Numbered from the stretch's first letter, positions 45,712-55,217 are shown. The stretch is 64,000 bases of DNA from Variovorax sp. PBS-H4 (GCF_901827205.1 NZ_LR594675.1:3348001-3412000); one strand, 5' to 3'. Made by a program: numbers and translations. Notes: generated from the letters alone by a model not told the origin.

Positions 45712-46866
45712 ATGACAAGAATGAAGCGTTCCACCCTCCTCATCATCGTGGCCGTGGGGGTGCTGCTGCTCGCGGCCGCCGCCTTCCTGTGGTCGCGCGG
45801 CAAGCCGGCCGAGCACGCAGCCGGCAAGCCGAAAGAAGCCGCCGCCCAGCCGAGGCCCGCGCTCACCGTGACGGTGGCCAGGCCCGAGACCAGCGAACTC
45901 ACCATCACGCTGGCCGCCAACGGCAACGTCGCCGCGTGGCAGGAGGCCAGCATCGGCTCCGAGTCCACCGGCTTGCGCCTGGCAGAAGTTCGCGTCAACG
46001 TCGGCGATGCGGTCAAGAAGGGCCAGGTCCTCGCCACCTTCTCCCAGGAGACCGTGCAAGCCGATGTGGCCCAGGCCCGCGCCTCGCTGGCGGAGGCCAG
46101 GGCCACGGCGGCCGATGCAGCCGGCAACGCTGCGCGCGCCCGCACGCTGCAAGCGACCGGCGCACTGAGCCAGCAGCAGATCAACCAGTACCAGACCGCC
46201 GAGCAGACCGCGAAGGCGCGCGTCGCGGCGGCCGAAGCCGTGCTGGCCGCGCAGCAGGTGCGCGGCCGCAACACCCAGGTGCTGGCACCCGACGACGGCG
46301 TGATCTCGGCGCGCACCGCCACCGTGGGCAGCGTGCTCGGCGCCGGGACCGAGCTGTTCCGGCTGATCCGCCAGGGCCGCCTCGAATGGCGCGCCGAGGT
46401 GACCTCCGCCGAACTCAGCCGCGTCACCGTCGGCACCCCCGCCGTGATCACCAGCGCCAGCGGCGCCCAGGTCAGCGGCAAGGTGCGCAGCATCGCGCCG
46501 ACCGTCGACCCGCAGACGCGCAATGCCCTCGTCTACGTCGACATCCCCGGCGTGCAGCAGGCGAGCGCCGTCAAGGCCGGCATGTTCGCGCGCGGCGAGT
46601 TCCAGCTCGGCCGCAGCAGCGCGCTGACCGTTCCGCAAGCGGCCGTGGTGCCGCGCGACGGCTTCAACCACCTGCTCCTGCTCCAACCCGACAACCGCGT
46701 CGCCCAGCTCAAGGTCGAGACCGGCCGCCGCGTGGGCGACCGCGTCGAGATCACCACCAAGCTGCCCGACGACGCGCGCATCGTGGTCCAGGGCGCGGGC
46801 TTCCTGAACGACGGGGACCTGGTGCGGGTGGTGGATGCGCTGCCGGTGAAGCGAAGTGCACCCTGA
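45712..46866 (+). CDS. RND efflux periplasmic adaptor subunit
   Basis: Membrane fusion protein, 384 residues, anchored by an N-terminal hydrophobic helix (about 7-27, not a lipobox). Lipoyl motifs, a short helical hairpin (about 115-175), and the beta-barrel with GTPAVITSASGAQVSGKV follow. A second ATG three codons in is possible. It sits between the channel and pump genes and presumably joins them in the periplasm. Confidence 0.92.
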   Translation: MTRMKRSTLLIIVAVGVLLLAAAAFLWSRGKPAEHAAGKPKEAAAQPRPALTVTVARPETSELTITLAANGNVAAWQEASIGSESTGLRLAEVRVNVGDAVKKGQVLATFSQETVQADVAQARASLAEARATAADAAGNAARARTLQATGALSQQQINQYQTAEQTAKARVAAAEAVLAAQQVRGRNTQVLAPDDGVISARTATVGSVLGAGTELFRLIRQGRLEWRAEVTSAELSRVTVGTPAVITSASGAQVSGKVRSIAPTVDPQTRNALVYVDIPGVQQASAVKAGMFARGEFQLGRSSALTVPQAAVVPRDGFNHLLLLQPDNRVAQLKVETGRRVGDRVEITTKLPDDARIVVQGAGFLNDGDLVRVVDALPVKRSAP

Positions 46867-46894
46867 GTATTCACCATCCAAAGCGAGCCACTGA

Positions 46895-49800
46895 ATGAAC
46901 GTCTCCGCCTGGTCCATCCGCAACCCCATCCCCGCGGTGATGCTGTTCGTGCTGCTCACCTTCGCCGGGCTGCTGTCCTTCAACGCGATGAAGGTGCAGA
47001 ACTTTCCCGACATCGACCTGCCCACGGTGACCGTCTCGGTTTCGCTGCCGGGCGCGGCGCCCTCGCAGCTCGAGAACGACGTGGCGCGCAAGATCGAGAA
47101 CTCGATCGCCACCGTGCAGGGCCTCAAGCACATCACGACCAAGGTGCAGGACGGCGCGGCCACGATGATCGTCGAGTTCCGCCTCGAGAAGCCGGTCCAG
47201 GAAGCGGTCGACGACGTGCGCTCCGCGGTGCAGCGCGTGCGCGCCGACCTGCCGGCCGACGTGCGCGATCCGGTCATCAACAAACTCGACTTCGCGGCAC
47301 AGCCGGTGCTGGCCTTCACCATCGCTTCCTCCCGCATGGACCCGGAGGCGCTCAGCTGGTTCGTCGACGACACGGTCACCAAGAAGCTGCTGGCCATCAG
47401 CGGCGTCGGCGCGGTCAACCGGGTCGGTGGCGTCACGCGCCAGGTCCACGTCGACCTCGACCCTGGCCGCCTGCAGTCGCTCGGAGCCACGGCGGCCGAC
47501 ATCTCGCGCCAGCTGCGACAGGTGCAGACCGAGAGCGCGGGCGGGCGCACCGACCTGGGCGGCAGCGAGCAGCCGGTGCGCACGCTCGCCACCGTGCGCT
47601 CCGCCGATGCGCTGCGCGACATGCAGATCCCGCTGTCGGATGGGCGCAGCATCCGGCTCGACCAGGTGGCGCGTGTCTCCGACACCATTGCGGAGCCGCG
47701 CGCCGCCGCCCTGCTCGACGGCAAAGCCGTGGTTGGCTTCGAGGTCGCGCGCAGCCGCGGCGCGAGCGAAGTCGAGGTCGGCGCCGCGGTGCAGAAGGCA
47801 CTGGCCGAGCTGCGCGCGCAGCACCCTGACATCCAGCTCACCGAGGCCTTCAACTTCGTCGAGCCGGTGGAGGAAGAATACGACGGCTCGCTCCACTTGC
47901 TCTATGAAGGCGCCCTGCTCGCGGTGATCGTGGTCTGGTTGTTCCTGCGCGACTGGCGCGCCACCTTCGTGTCGGCCGTCGCGCTGCCGATGTCGGCCAT
48001 CCCCGCCTTCATCGGCATGCACTGGCTGGGCTTCTCGATCAATGTCGTCACGCTGCTGGCGCTGTCGCTGGTCATCGGCATCCTGGTGGACGACGCGATC
48101 GTGGAGGTCGAGAACATCGTGCGCCACCTGCGCATGGGCAAGACGCCTTACCAGGCCGCGATGGAAGCCGCCGACGAGATCGGCCTGGCGGTGATCGCCA
48201 CCACCTTCACGCTGATTGCCGTGTTCCTGCCCACGGCGTTCATGAGCGGCGTGGCCGGCAAGTTCTTCAAGCAGTTCGGCTGGACCGCCTCGCTCGCGGT
48301 CTTTGCCTCGCTGGTGGTGGCGCGGATGCTCACGCCGATGATGGCGGCCTACATCCTGAAGCCGCTGGTCGGCGCCGAGAAGGAGCCGCGCTGGCTCAGT
48401 TTCTACATGCGCCTGGCCGAGCGCAGCCTGCGCCACCGCTTCACCACCATGGTGCTGGCCACCCTCTTCTTCTTCGGCTCGATCGCCCTGATCCCGCTGC
48501 TCAAGACCGGCTTCATCCCGGCCGACGACAACTCGCAGACGCAGGTCTATCTTTCGCTGCCGCCGGGCGCGACGCTGGCGCAGACGCTGGCGATGGCCGA
48601 GGAGACCCGGCAGCGCGTGATGGCCGTGGAACACGTGAAGAGCGTCTACACCACGGTGGGCGGCGGCAGTGCGGGCGGCGATCCCTTCGCCAGCTTCGGC
48701 ACGCCGGAGACGCGCAAGGCGACGCTCACCATCAAGCTGGCCGACCGCGGCGACCGGCCGCGCAAGCAGGGCATCGAGAACAACATCCGCAAGACACTCG
48801 AAACCCTGCCCGGCGTGCGCACGACCGTCGGCCTCGGCGGGTCGGGCGAGAAGTACATCCTGGTGCTGACCGGCGAGGACCCGTACGCGCTCTCGACCGC
48901 GGCGCGCGCGGTCGAGAAAGACCTGCGCACCGTCCCCGGCCTGGGCAACATCACCTCCACCGCCAGCCTGATCCGGCCGGAGATCGCGGTGCGGCCGGAC
49001 TTCGCGCGTGCCGCCGACCTGGGCGTGACGAGTTCGGCCATCGCCGAGACCCTGCGGGTGGCCACGCTGGGCGACTACGACCAGGCGCTGCCCAAGCTCA
49101 ACCTGGCGCAGCGGCAGGTGCCGATCGTCGTCAAGCTGGAGGACTCGGCGCGGCAGGACCTGTCGCTGCTGGAGCGCCTGACGGTGCCTGGCGCGCGCGG
49201 CCCGGTGATGCTGAGCCAGGTCGCCGCGCTGACGATGGAAGGTGGGCCGGCCGTCATCGACCGCTACGATCGCTCGCGCAACGTCAACTTCGAGATCGAA
49301 CTCTCGGGCGTGGGCCTGGGCGACGCCAAGAAGGCGGTCGAAGCCTTGCCCTCGGTGCGCAACCTGCCGCCCGGCGTGCGCGTGGCCGAGGTCGGCGACG
49401 CCGAGATGATGAGCGAGCTGTTCGCCAGCTTCGGCCTGGCGATGCTGACCGGCGTGCTGTGCATCTACATCGTGCTGGTGCTGCTGTTCAAGGACTTCCT
49501 GCACCCGGTCACCATCCTGTGCGCGCTGCCGCTCGCGCTGGGCGGGGCCTTCATCGGCCTGCTGCTGGGGCAGCAGGCGCTGTCCATGCCCTCGATGATC
49601 GGCTTCATCATGCTGATGGGTGTCGCAACCAAGAACTCGATCCTGCTGGTGGAGTACGCGATCGTGGCGCGCCGCGACCACGGAATGACACGCTGGGATG
49701 CGCTGCGCGACGCCTGCCACAAGCGGGCGCGGCCGATCATCATGACCACGCTCGCCATGGGCGCGGGCATGGCGCCGATCGCCTTGGGCCTCGGCGCGGC

Positions 49801-50023
49801 CGATTCCAGCTTTCGCGCGCCGATGGCGATGGCGGTGATCGGCGGACTGATCACCTCCACGGTGCTGAGCCTGCTGGTCGTGCCGGCCGTCTTCACCTAC
49901 ATCGACGACATCGAGCACTGGCTGCATCGCATGGTGGCGCGCATGCGTGGCCGCCAGCCCGACGCGGCAGACGCTCCCGAGGGGCCGCCTCCGCGCACTC
50001 GCGAGCAGCCAGCGGCCCGCTGA
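46895..50023 (+). CDS. RND family efflux pump, inner-membrane subunit
   Basis: Pump of 1042 residues with the AcrB/MdtB-type plan: helix 1 (PIPAVMLFVLLTFAGLL), porter domain, D399-D400 in GILVDDAIVEVEN on helix 4 for proton transfer, and the second half with GVATKNSILLVEYAI. The MdtB-like NFPDIDLPTVTVS near residue 36 is typical. Last gene of the channel-adaptor-pump operon, 28 bases after the adaptor. Substrate unknown; no local repressor gene is seen. Confidence 0.93.
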   Translation: MNVSAWSIRNPIPAVMLFVLLTFAGLLSFNAMKVQNFPDIDLPTVTVSVSLPGAAPSQLENDVARKIENSIATVQGLKHITTKVQDGAATMIVEFRLEKPVQEAVDDVRSAVQRVRADLPADVRDPVINKLDFAAQPVLAFTIASSRMDPEALSWFVDDTVTKKLLAISGVGAVNRVGGVTRQVHVDLDPGRLQSLGATAADISRQLRQVQTESAGGRTDLGGSEQPVRTLATVRSADALRDMQIPLSDGRSIRLDQVARVSDTIAEPRAAALLDGKAVVGFEVARSRGASEVEVGAAVQKALAELRAQHPDIQLTEAFNFVEPVEEEYDGSLHLLYEGALLAVIVVWLFLRDWRATFVSAVALPMSAIPAFIGMHWLGFSINVVTLLALSLVIGILVDDAIVEVENIVRHLRMGKTPYQAAMEAADEIGLAVIATTFTLIAVFLPTAFMSGVAGKFFKQFGWTASLAVFASLVVARMLTPMMAAYILKPLVGAEKEPRWLSFYMRLAERSLRHRFTTMVLATLFFFGSIALIPLLKTGFIPADDNSQTQVYLSLPPGATLAQTLAMAEETRQRVMAVEHVKSVYTTVGGGSAGGDPFASFGTPETRKATLTIKLADRGDRPRKQGIENNIRKTLETLPGVRTTVGLGGSGEKYILVLTGEDPYALSTAARAVEKDLRTVPGLGNITSTASLIRPEIAVRPDFARAADLGVTSSAIAETLRVATLGDYDQALPKLNLAQRQVPIVVKLEDSARQDLSLLERLTVPGARGPVMLSQVAALTMEGGPAVIDRYDRSRNVNFEIELSGVGLGDAKKAVEALPSVRNLPPGVRVAEVGDAEMMSELFASFGLAMLTGVLCIYIVLVLLFKDFLHPVTILCALPLALGGAFIGLLLGQQALSMPSMIGFIMLMGVATKNSILLVEYAIVARRDHGMTRWDALRDACHKRARPIIMTTLAMGAGMAPIALGLGAADSSFRAPMAMAVIGGLITSTVLSLLVVPAVFTYIDDIEHWLHRMVARMRGRQPDAADAPEGPPPRTREQPAAR

Positions 50024-50150
50024 GGTGTGGTGCGGCAATCCGCGGCACCGCATCGGCCGCGTTCCGGGGCACGCCCTTGGCCTACTCGCCTTCGCTGCGG
50101 CCGCGCACAGCATCGGGCGGCGCATCGTGCGACGCTGCCGAAGCCCTGCA

Positions 50151-50522
50151 ATGGAGAACACCGTGAAGCCCTCCCAGTTGCCCCGCACCTTCTTCGTTTG
50201 CGCCGGCCTGGCGACCGCTGTCGCCGCGTCGGCCCAGTCCGCCCCCGATGCGCTCCAGCGACGCTACGAGCGCGACATTGCAGCCTGCAACAACGGCACC
50301 CTGGCCACGCCGGCGCGCGAAGCCTGCATCCGCGCGGCCGGCACGGCGCTCGACCGCGCGCGCGGCGGTCCACCTTCCGAAGTGCCCCAGCCCTCCGCGG
50401 ACGGGCGCGCCACGATCGTGGCACCGCCCGGCGCGGCCGCTTCGAGCGGCTCCGACGCCATCACTTCGCGCGACGGCCGCGCCACCATCGTGCAGCCGGC
50501 CGGCCAGGCGCCGCAGCGGTAG
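50151..50522 (+). CDS. Small secreted protein with DGRATIV repeats
   Basis: 123 residues: probable signal peptide (to about residue 28, ASA-Q), a mature part with two cysteines (about 45 and 57; AACNNGTLATPAREACIRAAG) that could form a disulfide, and a Pro/Ala/Gly-rich tail in which DGRATIV occurs twice about 26 residues apart. I do not recognise it. A GTG four codons in is an alternative start. Its TAG abuts the TAG of the convergent esterase gene with no base between. Confidence 0.55.
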   Translation: MENTVKPSQLPRTFFVCAGLATAVAASAQSAPDALQRRYERDIAACNNGTLATPAREACIRAAGTALDRARGGPPSEVPQPSADGRATIVAPPGAAASSGSDAITSRDGRATIVQPAGQAPQR

Positions 50523-51800
50523 CTACGCCAGCGACTCCAGCGCCGAGGTCTGGTCCAGATGGACCAGGGCGTCGAACTGCTCGGCGACGCGTGCCTCGAA
50601 ATAGTGGCTCTGCCGTTCGGTCGCCGGTGCATAGATGACGCCGATGGCGCGCTGAAGCCGCGCGTCGCGCAGGGCCTCGGCAAGCACCTGGTGGTTGCGC
50701 AAAATCAAGGCGAAACGCCCGAGTCCTGTCTCGTGCAGCAGCGCCTCGATGCTGCCCGCCAGCGGCGGGTTGATGCGCTTGCGCTCCGCGTCCCCATCCC
50801 ATGCCGACGCGGCCATGACTTCGCCGGAGGCCGTGGTGAAACCGACATTGAAGCACTGGCCGCCATAGCGCTCGCGCATGAGCTGGCCCACGTTGAGCTC
50901 GCCGATGTTCGCCATCTCGGTGGCGCGTGCATCGCCCAGATGCGAGTTGTGGGCCCACACCGCGATGCGCGCAGGCCTGGACCGCCGGGCGCTCAGGTGC
51001 GCATCGAGCGCCTCCAGTGTCTGCGCCATGTGCTGGTCCCGCAGGTTCCAGGAAGCCACGCGGCCCTTGAACATGGTGCGGTAGTAGTGCTCGGCGTTGC
51101 GCACCAGCCGCGCGTTCTGCTCCGCATGGAAATGCGCGTCGACGCCGGCATGGACCTTCTTCTCGCGCAGCTCCATCAGTTGCGCCACCGCCGCATCCTC
51201 GCAGCTGGCGCTCAGGCCGAAGGCGGCAGCGTGTCCATAGGCTTGCGTGTCCTCGGCGAAATGATCGAAGCAGCCATAGCGGGAGCGAGCACGGCGCGCC
51301 GCCTCGGGGTCGACCCGGTCGAGGTATTCGAGCACCGACTCGATCGAGGTGTAGAGGCTGTACAGGTCGATGCCGTAGAAGCCGACGCGCTGCTCCGGCG
51401 CCCTGCCCTGGTTGAAGGCGCGCAGCCAGTCGACGAACTCGCGCACCGGCGGGTTGCGCCACATCCAGGCCGGAAAGCGCTGGAAATCGCCGAGCGCCTG
51501 CAGCGCGCTCGAATCATCGGACAGGCCGCGAACGAATCGATCGACCCGCAGTGCATCGGGCCAGTCGGCTTCGACCGCGACCGCATCGAACGCCTTCTCC
51601 TCGATCAGCCGCTTCGTGATGGCAGCGCGCTCGCGGTAGAAATCGTCGGTTCCGTGAGAGGCCTCTCCGAGGAGTACGAAGCGCGCGTCCGCAACGGCGA
51701 AGAGCAGCGCGGCATGGCAGTGCGGAGAAGTTCCGAGTGGGCACGCCGCCGCACGGATCGCACGGATCGCACCGTCGTCGTCCTGCCCTTTGCCGCGCAT
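50523..51800 (-). CDS. Erythromycin esterase-like protein
   Basis: 425 residues of the erythromycin esterase superfamily. The conserved LLGEASHGTDDFYRERA block (E46, H49) and VAVEADWPDA (E78) carry the residues thought to form the active site in EreA/EreC; the WAHNSHLGDARATEM block is also present. Chromosomal members of this family are common and most do not act on macrolides, so resistance should not be assumed. GGAGA precedes the ATG at 51800. No phosphoribosyltransferase domain, which is often fused, is present. It lies downstream of the flavin-reductase gene on the same strand after a 136-base gap. Confidence 0.87.
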   Translation of the reverse strand: MRGKGQDDDGAIRAIRAAACPLGTSPHCHAALLFAVADARFVLLGEASHGTDDFYRERAAITKRLIEEKAFDAVAVEADWPDALRVDRFVRGLSDDSSALQALGDFQRFPAWMWRNPPVREFVDWLRAFNQGRAPEQRVGFYGIDLYSLYTSIESVLEYLDRVDPEAARRARSRYGCFDHFAEDTQAYGHAAAFGLSASCEDAAVAQLMELREKKVHAGVDAHFHAEQNARLVRNAEHYYRTMFKGRVASWNLRDQHMAQTLEALDAHLSARRSRPARIAVWAHNSHLGDARATEMANIGELNVGQLMRERYGGQCFNVGFTTASGEVMAASAWDGDAERKRINPPLAGSIEALLHETGLGRFALILRNHQVLAEALRDARLQRAIGVIYAPATERQSHYFEARVAEQFDALVHLDQTSALESLA

Positions 51801-51936
51801 GCCGATCTCCTGTGTCTTCCACCAACGTGGGATCCAAAGGCTAGAACGACGGCTCGGAGGCGATGTCGGACCGCGCTTCGCGCAGCGTAGGAATGCAGCC
51901 CGCGATGGGGCTGGGCGGCAGCCGCCCGCCTGGCGT

Positions 51937-52977
51937 TCAGCGTTGGGCCGGGGCCAGGACGACGCCGCTGTCGTCGTGCGCGCCATCGCCCTGGCGCAAC
52001 TTCGCGATCAGCTCGTCGAGCGCATTTGCTGCGCCTTCCGCATCCCGGGCCCGCAGGCATTGCACGACCTTGTGCCGCAGCGGGAACGCGTCGGGCCTCG
52101 GGCGCACGGGGATCACGTGCGTCATGCGCTCGCGCAAGACGGTGGTCATCGTCTGCGCCATGAGACGCAGCGCTTCGTTGTGGCCGGCCAGCGCAATCGA
52201 CGAGAAGAAGCGTGCCGTGGCTTCGATGCGCTGCGCCAGCGCATGCTGGCCCTGGTGCTGCTCGATCTCGTTGGCGGCGGCCTCGATCGCGTCGACTTCT
52301 GCATCGGACCCCCGCTCACAGGCCAGCCGGAGCAGCGTGCCATAGAGGGAGCGGTACGCCTCGTCGATGTCGGCCGTGCCGAGTCGTCCCTCGAGCACCA
52401 CCTTGCGCAACGATTCGGCCAGCATCATGTAGGCGCCCTTGTAGAACACCAGCGCATGGTCGGCCGAACCGGTGGCCATGTGCTTCACCTCGCCGATGAA
52501 GATCTCGTGGTCCCCGGCCTCGTGGCGCGCGTGCACACGGCACTCGAAGCTGGCGAGGCAGTCGTCGATGAGCGGCGTCCCGAGCGGGCCCGCACGCCAG
52601 GCCACGCCTTCGAACTTGTCGACGATCTTGCTCGATGCAAATCGCGCGGACAGCAGGTCCTGGCTCTGGGACAGGATGTTGATGGCGAAGGCATCGGCCT
52701 CCACGAACGCACGCAGCAGGCTGCTCGCCTTGCGCAGGCTGAAGAGTACCAAGGGCGGCTCGAGCGAGACCGAACTGAACGAATTGCAGGTCAGCCCCGC
52801 GGGTCGTCCGTCGGCGGCGTTGGTCGTGATGACGGCCACCCCGGTCGGAAAGCACCCCAGCAGCTGGCGAAACAGCTTGGGCTCGATGGCATCGATGTGC
52901 GGCGTCGAATGGCTCACTGGAGTACCTTCGCCTGCGGCTGCGGTGCTATTCGACTTCGGAACGGCCGTGCGTCTCAT
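51937..52977 (-). CDS. Flavin reductase fused to an FCD sensor domain
   Basis: 346 residues. Residues about 33-190 are a flavin reductase (RutF/HpaC-like; CFPTGVAVITTN, GLTCNSFSSVSLEPPLVLFSL). Residues about 200-335 resemble the FCD effector domain of GntR regulators (ACERGSDAEVDAIEAAANEI, then a helical bundle with LRHKVVQCLRARDAE). The DNA-binding domain is absent; one of the usual FCD metal-ligand positions (D-x3-H) reads T-A-R-F-F. It probably supplies FMNH2 to the LLM monooxygenases under control of a bound ligand, as the MarR-like domain does in HPA hydroxylase reductase C1. The ATG at 52977 overlaps the VOC stop (ATGA); a GTG at 52917 is an alternative. Confidence 0.83.
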   Translation of the reverse strand: MRRTAVPKSNSTAAAGEGTPVSHSTPHIDAIEPKLFRQLLGCFPTGVAVITTNAADGRPAGLTCNSFSSVSLEPPLVLFSLRKASSLLRAFVEADAFAINILSQSQDLLSARFASSKIVDKFEGVAWRAGPLGTPLIDDCLASFECRVHARHEAGDHEIFIGEVKHMATGSADHALVFYKGAYMMLAESLRKVVLEGRLGTADIDEAYRSLYGTLLRLACERGSDAEVDAIEAAANEIEQHQGQHALAQRIEATARFFSSIALAGHNEALRLMAQTMTTVLRERMTHVIPVRPRPDAFPLRHKVVQCLRARDAEGAANALDELIAKLRQGDGAHDDSGVVLAPAQR

Positions 52978-53354
52978 GGTGTCGTCGTCCCCTGGCGTTT
53001 GAAGAGTTGAACGATGTTGCCCTCGGGGTCGCGCAGCGACAGCACCGCGCCGTGCGACCCCATGTCCCGAGTGCCGAGGACCTCGCCGCCGGCGGCCGCG
53101 ACACGTTCGATGGTGGCGGCGAAGTCCTCCACCTCGAACACCATGACGACGCCGGAAGTCGCAGGCAGTGCCTCTTCGCGGCAAGCCAGCGCGACGCTGG
53201 TGTTGCCCACCCCGTACTGGATCCATCGGTCCTTGTCCCGGAACTTGAGCTGCAGCCCGAGTGCCGATTCGTAGAAGGCATGGAGTTCGGCGGGCCGCTC
53301 GGCCACCACGAACACGTTCTGCAGGCGCTTTGGCGATTCCATGGTGCGGCTCAC
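52974..53354 (-). CDS. VOC family (glyoxalase/bleomycin resistance/dioxygenase fold) protein
   Basis: 126 residues forming one vicinal-oxygen-chelate domain pair: LQNVFVVAERPAELHAFYESALGL at the start and DPEGNIVQLFKR at the end. The first metal position is not the usual His, so a metal-free binding or isomerase role is possible. Start is a GTG overlapping the SDR stop (GTGA); ATG at 53342 is an alternative. It is coupled to both neighbours and probably acts on an intermediate of the same pathway. Confidence 0.85.
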   Translation of the reverse strand: MSRTMESPKRLQNVFVVAERPAELHAFYESALGLQLKFRDKDRWIQYGVGNTSVALACREEALPATSGVVMVFEVEDFAATIERVAAAGGEVLGTRDMGSHGAVLSLRDPEGNIVQLFKRQGTTTP

Positions 53355-54136
53355 GATGCGTTGTTGTAGACGTTGGCCAGCGAGGCCTTGAGGAATCCGC
53401 CATCGACCACGAGGTCCTGTCCGTTGATGTACGTGGACGCATCGCTCGCCAGGAAGCAGACGGCACCGGCGACGTCCGAGGGAACGCCGACGCGGCGCGC
53501 CGGAATCCTCGACGTCCGGGTCTTCAGCACGGCCTCGTCGCGGTAGTGCACTTCAGACAGGGGCGTGCGGATCATGCCCGGGCTGACGGAGTTGGCGCGG
53601 ATTCCGCGCGGGCCCCATTCCACAGCCATCTGATGGGTCAGCGCCCGCATGGCGGCCTTGGTCGGCCCATAGGCACCCACCCGCGTGGACACCTGCGCTG
53701 CGATGGATGCGATGTTGATGATGCTGCCCGCCTCCCGGTCGAACATCATCGGCACCAGTGCCTGCGCACACAACAAGGCGCCGCGCAGGTTGACGTGGAA
53801 GATGCGGTCCCACAGCGCGATCGGGAAGTCCTCGAGCGGCACGGGCGACGAGGTGATGGCTGCATTGTTCACCAGCACATCGCAACGGCCGAAACGCGAA
53901 CGCGTCAGCTCGGCCATCGCGGTGATCGAAGCAGGGTCCGCGATGTCGCACTGCACGCTCAGCGAGCCGTCCGCCTCGACAGGCGCGGCCGGATAGCTGA
54001 TGTCGACCTGCACCACCTGCGCGCCGATGGCGCGAAGTTGTTCGCACATCGCAAGGCCGAGGCCCCCGGAAGCGCCGGTGACCACGGCCACCTTGCCTTG
54101 CAGGGCGTGGCTGTCGAAGGGATTGGGAGAGGACAT
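53351..54136 (-). CDS. Short-chain dehydrogenase/reductase
   Basis: NAD(P)-dependent oxidoreductase, 261 residues of the classical SDR type: TGASGGLG (20-27), NNAA, catalytic S144, Y156 and K160 (YGPTK), and the C-terminal DVAGAVCFLASDASTYINGQDLVVDGG. VDIS after the second beta strand suggests NAD preference. It begins 13 bases after the LLM monooxygenase and overlaps the VOC gene, so it probably oxidises an alcohol or reduces a ketone made by the monooxygenase. Confidence 0.92.
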   Translation of the reverse strand: MSSPNPFDSHALQGKVAVVTGASGGLGLAMCEQLRAIGAQVVQVDISYPAAPVEADGSLSVQCDIADPASITAMAELTRSRFGRCDVLVNNAAITSSPVPLEDFPIALWDRIFHVNLRGALLCAQALVPMMFDREAGSIINIASIAAQVSTRVGAYGPTKAAMRALTHQMAVEWGPRGIRANSVSPGMIRTPLSEVHYRDEAVLKTRTSRIPARRVGVPSDVAGAVCFLASDASTYINGQDLVVDGGFLKASLANVYNNAS

Positions 54137-54149
54137 CGCCGGGCGTTCT

Positions 54150-55217
54150 TCAGGCTGCCACGGCATTCATCGACTCGACTTCCTTGCGGATGGCCGGGAT
54201 GATCTTCTCGCCCCACAGCTCGATCTGGCGCAGCATGGTCTTCTGGTCGAAATCGCCCAGCTGCGTCTGCAGCGCGATGTGCTTGGGTCGCAGGATGCTG
54301 ATTTCTTCCAGCATCTTGTCGATCACCTGGTTGACCGAACCCACGGGCAGGTTCTTGCGCAGTTGCTCGAAGCTCGGGTCCGTGGGCGACGGCACTTCCT
54401 TGACCATGTAGCCGTCGTCGGATTGCGCGCGGCGGAACTTGAGGCTTTCCGAGATGCGGCGCTGGAAGCGCGCGTTGTCCAGGTAGGCGTCGATCTCCGA
54501 CTGCTTGTCGGATGCGAATGCGCAGCGCAGGAAGCCGAACTTCACGTCCTCGTCGAGGTCGGCGTTGTTGTCCGCTGCGACCTTGTCCAGGCGCTCGCGC
54601 AACGACACGATGGCGTCCGTACCGTTGAGAAGTGCCGTCACGAAAAGGTTGTGGCCTTCGCGCACGCCGCGCCCGAGCGTGACGGGATTGCCCGATGTGA
54701 TCCACAGCGGCGGCATCGGGTCTTGCACAGGCCGCACGGCGATGGAACTGGGCGGCAGCTTGAGAAACTTGCCGTCGTATTCGACGATCTTCTGGGTCAG
54801 GCCCTTGGGGATGATGTCGAGGAACTCGTTGTAGATCGCACCCGAATCCTCGATCTTCACGCCGAAGCGTTCGAACTCGAATTCCTGGTAGCCCGAGCCG
54901 ATGCCGAGTTCCAGGCGACCGTTCGACACCGTGTCGACGAAGCCCACCTCGGCCAGGAAGCGCGCGGGATGGTACAGCGGAAGAATGCAGACGGCCGAGC
55001 CCAGCCGGATGCGCTGGGTCTTGGCCGCCATGTGCGCGATCATCATCAGCGGCGACGGTGAGAGCGAGTAGTTGTTGAAGTGGTGCTCTGCATACCAGGC
55101 GGTGTTGAAACCGGCCTGCTCGGCCACCACGGTCTGCTCGATCGAGTTCTGGATGACCTGCTGCGAGCTCTGGTGATAGCCACGCTGCTGCGCCAGGATG
55201 AATACGCCGAATTCCAT
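54150..55217 (-). CDS. LLM class flavin-dependent monooxygenase, copy 1
   Basis: Luciferase-like (bacterial luciferase/alkanesulfonate monooxygenase) TIM-barrel enzyme, 355 residues, using reduced FMN and oxygen. The family landmarks AEQAGFNTAWYAEHHF, RIRLGSAVCILPLY and GRLELGIGSGYQEFEF are clear. About four of five residues match the second LLM protein encoded at 56460-57539. GGAGAA precedes the ATG at 55217. It heads the unit LLM-SDR-VOC-flavin reductase. The substrate is unknown. Confidence 0.92.
   Translation of the reverse strand: MEFGVFILAQQRGYHQSSQQVIQNSIEQTVVAEQAGFNTAWYAEHHFNNYSLSPSPLMMIAHMAAKTQRIRLGSAVCILPLYHPARFLAEVGFVDTVSNGRLELGIGSGYQEFEFERFGVKIEDSGAIYNEFLDIIPKGLTQKIVEYDGKFLKLPPSSIAVRPVQDPMPPLWITSGNPVTLGRGVREGHNLFVTALLNGTDAIVSLRERLDKVAADNNADLDEDVKFGFLRCAFASDKQSEIDAYLDNARFQRRISESLKFRRAQSDDGYMVKEVPSPTDPSFEQLRKNLPVGSVNQVIDKMLEEISILRPKHIALQTQLGDFDQKTMLRQIELWGEKIIPAIRKEVESMNAVAA

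Noticed and set aside
46871..50188. Open frame of 1105 codons opposite the second RND pump
   Set aside because: Antisense mirror frame with the same biased composition; the plus-strand gene has all RND motifs.
50523..51800. Macrolide resistance gene
   Set aside because: The family fold is clear, but chromosomal relatives are widespread and there is no mobile context or sign of transfer; resistance is not supported.
51801..51986. N-terminal extension of the esterase-like gene
   Set aside because: The extension is Arg/Ser/Pro-rich without similarity, and a good ribosome-binding site precedes the ATG at 51800.
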